Shown piece by piece: positions 62,875 to 64,000 of a stretch of DNA of 64,000 bases. Numbering within the stretch: the stretch's first letter is position 1; the number at the start of each line of letters is the position of its first letter. Both the position numbers and the translations under genes were made by a program. The notes beneath the pieces were generated by a model that searched no databases, had not been told where the DNA came from, and saw only the letters and a program-made list of their open reading frames with translations. The DNA comes from Burkholderia sp. PAMC 26561 (GTDB taxonomy: Bacteria > Pseudomonadota > Gammaproteobacteria > Burkholderiales > Burkholderiaceae), in assembly GCF_001557535.2 (NCBI RefSeq), contig NZ_CP014307.1, positions 1,240,001 through 1,304,000 on the forward strand, given 5' to 3'.

Positions 62875-63795
62875 TCACGGGGCGAGATCGCGATCCCATG
62901 GGGCGATTTCGCCCCAGGTCCGGGTCAGCAAATCGATGAAGATCCGCACCTTCGGTGAGAGATGCCTGCGTGTCGGATACATCGCGCGGATAGGTTGGGT
63001 CTCTGGCTGGAATTCGCACAGCATGGGTACGAGCTTGCCTGCGCGTACGTTGTCTTCGAGCAGGTACGTCGGCATGTTGATGATGCCGAAACCGTGCACG
63101 GCGGCCGCGACCAATGCTTCTGCGCTGTCCATTTGCAGGCGCGTCGCGTGGCTCACTTCGTTCGTGGCGGGATCGTTGAACGTCCAGGGTTGCGGCCGTC
63201 CCGCGCTCATGAAAAACAGGCACTCGTGGCCAAGGAGATCGCCGGGCGTTTTCGGCGTACCGTGCGCCTTCACGTAGTCTGGCGATGCGCACGTCAGCAA
63301 GCGCTGCTGCGCGACCGTGCGGGCAATGAGACGTGAGTCGGGACGCGGATCGCCGATGCGCAACGCAATGTCGATTCCTTCATCGATCAGGTCGACGAAC
63401 CGGTCCGTGAAGCTCACTTCGGCGCGCACATCGGGCCATGTCTGCAGGAACGATTCGATGACCGGCATCACATGCCGATGTCCCAGGCCCGAAGGCACGC
63501 TGAGCTTCAACACACCGGTGGGCTTCGCGCTGCGTACGGCCATTGCGAGTTCGGTTTCCTCGAGGTCATCCAGTATCTGCGTGCAACGCGAAAAGAACAC
63601 CTCGCCGTCATCGGTGAGGCTCAGGCTGCGTGGCGTGCGGTTGAGGAGACGCACGTTCAGGCGCTGCTCGAGACGCACGATGCTTTTGCCCACTGCCGAG
63701 CGCGTGAGCCCGAGCTGCTTTGCGGCGATCGTGAAGCTTCCCGCCTTCACCACGGCGACGAACATGGCGATATCGTTGATATTTCCGAGTGCCAT
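62875..63795 (-). CDS. LysR family transcriptional regulator
   Basis: A 306-residue regulator with an N-terminal winged helix (MALGNINDIAMFVAVVKAGS, FTIAAKQLGLTRSAVGKSIV) and a C-terminal effector domain (LKLSVPSGLGHRHVMPVIES). GGAG precedes the ATG. Convergent with the Old Yellow Enzyme gene; in related bacteria such pairs often respond to electrophiles or quinones. The target here is inference. Confidence 0.92.
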   Translation of the reverse strand: MALGNINDIAMFVAVVKAGSFTIAAKQLGLTRSAVGKSIVRLEQRLNVRLLNRTPRSLSLTDDGEVFFSRCTQILDDLEETELAMAVRSAKPTGVLKLSVPSGLGHRHVMPVIESFLQTWPDVRAEVSFTDRFVDLIDEGIDIALRIGDPRPDSRLIARTVAQQRLLTCASPDYVKAHGTPKTPGDLLGHECLFFMSAGRPQPWTFNDPATNEVSHATRLQMDSAEALVAAAVHGFGIINMPTYLLEDNVRAGKLVPMLCEFQPETQPIRAMYPTRRHLSPKVRIFIDLLTRTWGEIAPWDRDLAP

Positions 63796-64000
63796 GGGGC
63801 GAAGCTCCAGAGGATGGATTGCGCGAAGCCGGACGGCGTTTGAGCTGCGCCATTGTATTTTGATTCACCGGGGGCGGGGCTACGGGACGATCCAACCCGC
63901 ATGCAACCCGCATGCAGCAGCCCGTACACGGCAGAAAAATCCGCTTTCCGATACGCTGCAACACACGGCATCACCTAACCCGCAGTCCAGGAGCAGAAGC

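Noticed and set aside
63796..64000. Start of another gene at the right edge
   Set aside because: CCAGGAGCAG near 63988 looks like a ribosome site, but no start codon lies inside the window.

Overview
The window is about 64 kb of GC-rich (roughly 62%) chromosome from a beta-proteobacterium of the Burkholderiaceae, most like Paraburkholderia or Caballeronia. This rests on gene content: Burkholderia-type porin and DUF4148 proteins, a nitrate reductase fused to a CysJ-like flavoprotein, an FlhDC pair, an Anbu/transglutaminase pair and many MFS carriers. It is inference, because no marker gene or rRNA is present. I see no tRNA, rRNA, insertion sequence, prophage or CRISPR array.

Layout. 1-1615: end of an Anbu-type proteasome/transglutaminase cluster. 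1.8-4.6 kb: porin and a YihY/BrkB membrane protein. 4.9-16.3 kb: a complete nitrate assimilation locus made of two divergent operons, cobA-nasT-nasS (minus) and nitrate transporter-nirB-nirD-nasA/cysJ fusion (plus). 16.4-19.9 kb: amidohydrolase-MFS-HAD operon. 20-25 kb: acyltransferase, ACAD10/11-like dehydrogenase, Tat-exported Gfo/Idh oxidoreductase, glycosyltransferase. 25.2-28.2 kb: SDR-MFS-IclR catabolic operon. 28.4-30.5 kb: selD and a CDF metal transporter. 31-35 kb: large MscS channel, GNAT, purine nucleoside permease-like protein. 35.8-36.8 kb: flhDC. 37-39.8 kb: 3-methyladenine DNA glycosylase, a secreted calpain-like protein, PepSY and DUF6496 proteins. 39.9-42.8 kb: omega-aminotransferase with a divergent MocR regulator. 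42.9-44.4 kb: small proteins and a LysE exporter. 44.6-48 kb: phospholipase D/VTT fusion with a coupled endonuclease/exonuclease/phosphatase-fold protein. 48.2-52.5 kb: EmrAB-NodT-like efflux operon whose emrA has a frameshift. 52.6-55.7 kb: YnfA, DUF2891, KgtP-like carrier. 55.8-58.6 kb: hipBA with palindromic operators, an HTH/coiled-coil protein and a small acidic protein. 58.6-63.8 kb: AraC regulator, acyl-CoA dehydrogenase, DUF4148, Old Yellow Enzyme and LysR regulator.

The most interesting signal is the 7485-7979 control region between cobA and the nitrate transporter. Both directions show a GG-N10-GC sigma-54 promoter. Two NtrC-like dyads, 21 bp apart, lie between the promoters. Each transcript would begin almost at once with a hairpin carrying an AACGAC hexaloop. 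A second hairpin with an AACGGC hexaloop follows, and its 3' side is also the 5' arm of an intrinsic terminator. This is the architecture expected for ANTAR-protein antitermination. The ANTAR protein NasT and its sensor NasS are encoded on one of the two transcripts, so the circuit would control its own regulator. Nitrogen limitation (sigma-54/NtrC) and nitrate (NasS/NasT) would jointly gate nitrate uptake, reduction to nitrite (NasA fused to its own NADPH-flavin reductase), reduction to ammonium (NirBD) and siroheme supply (CobA).
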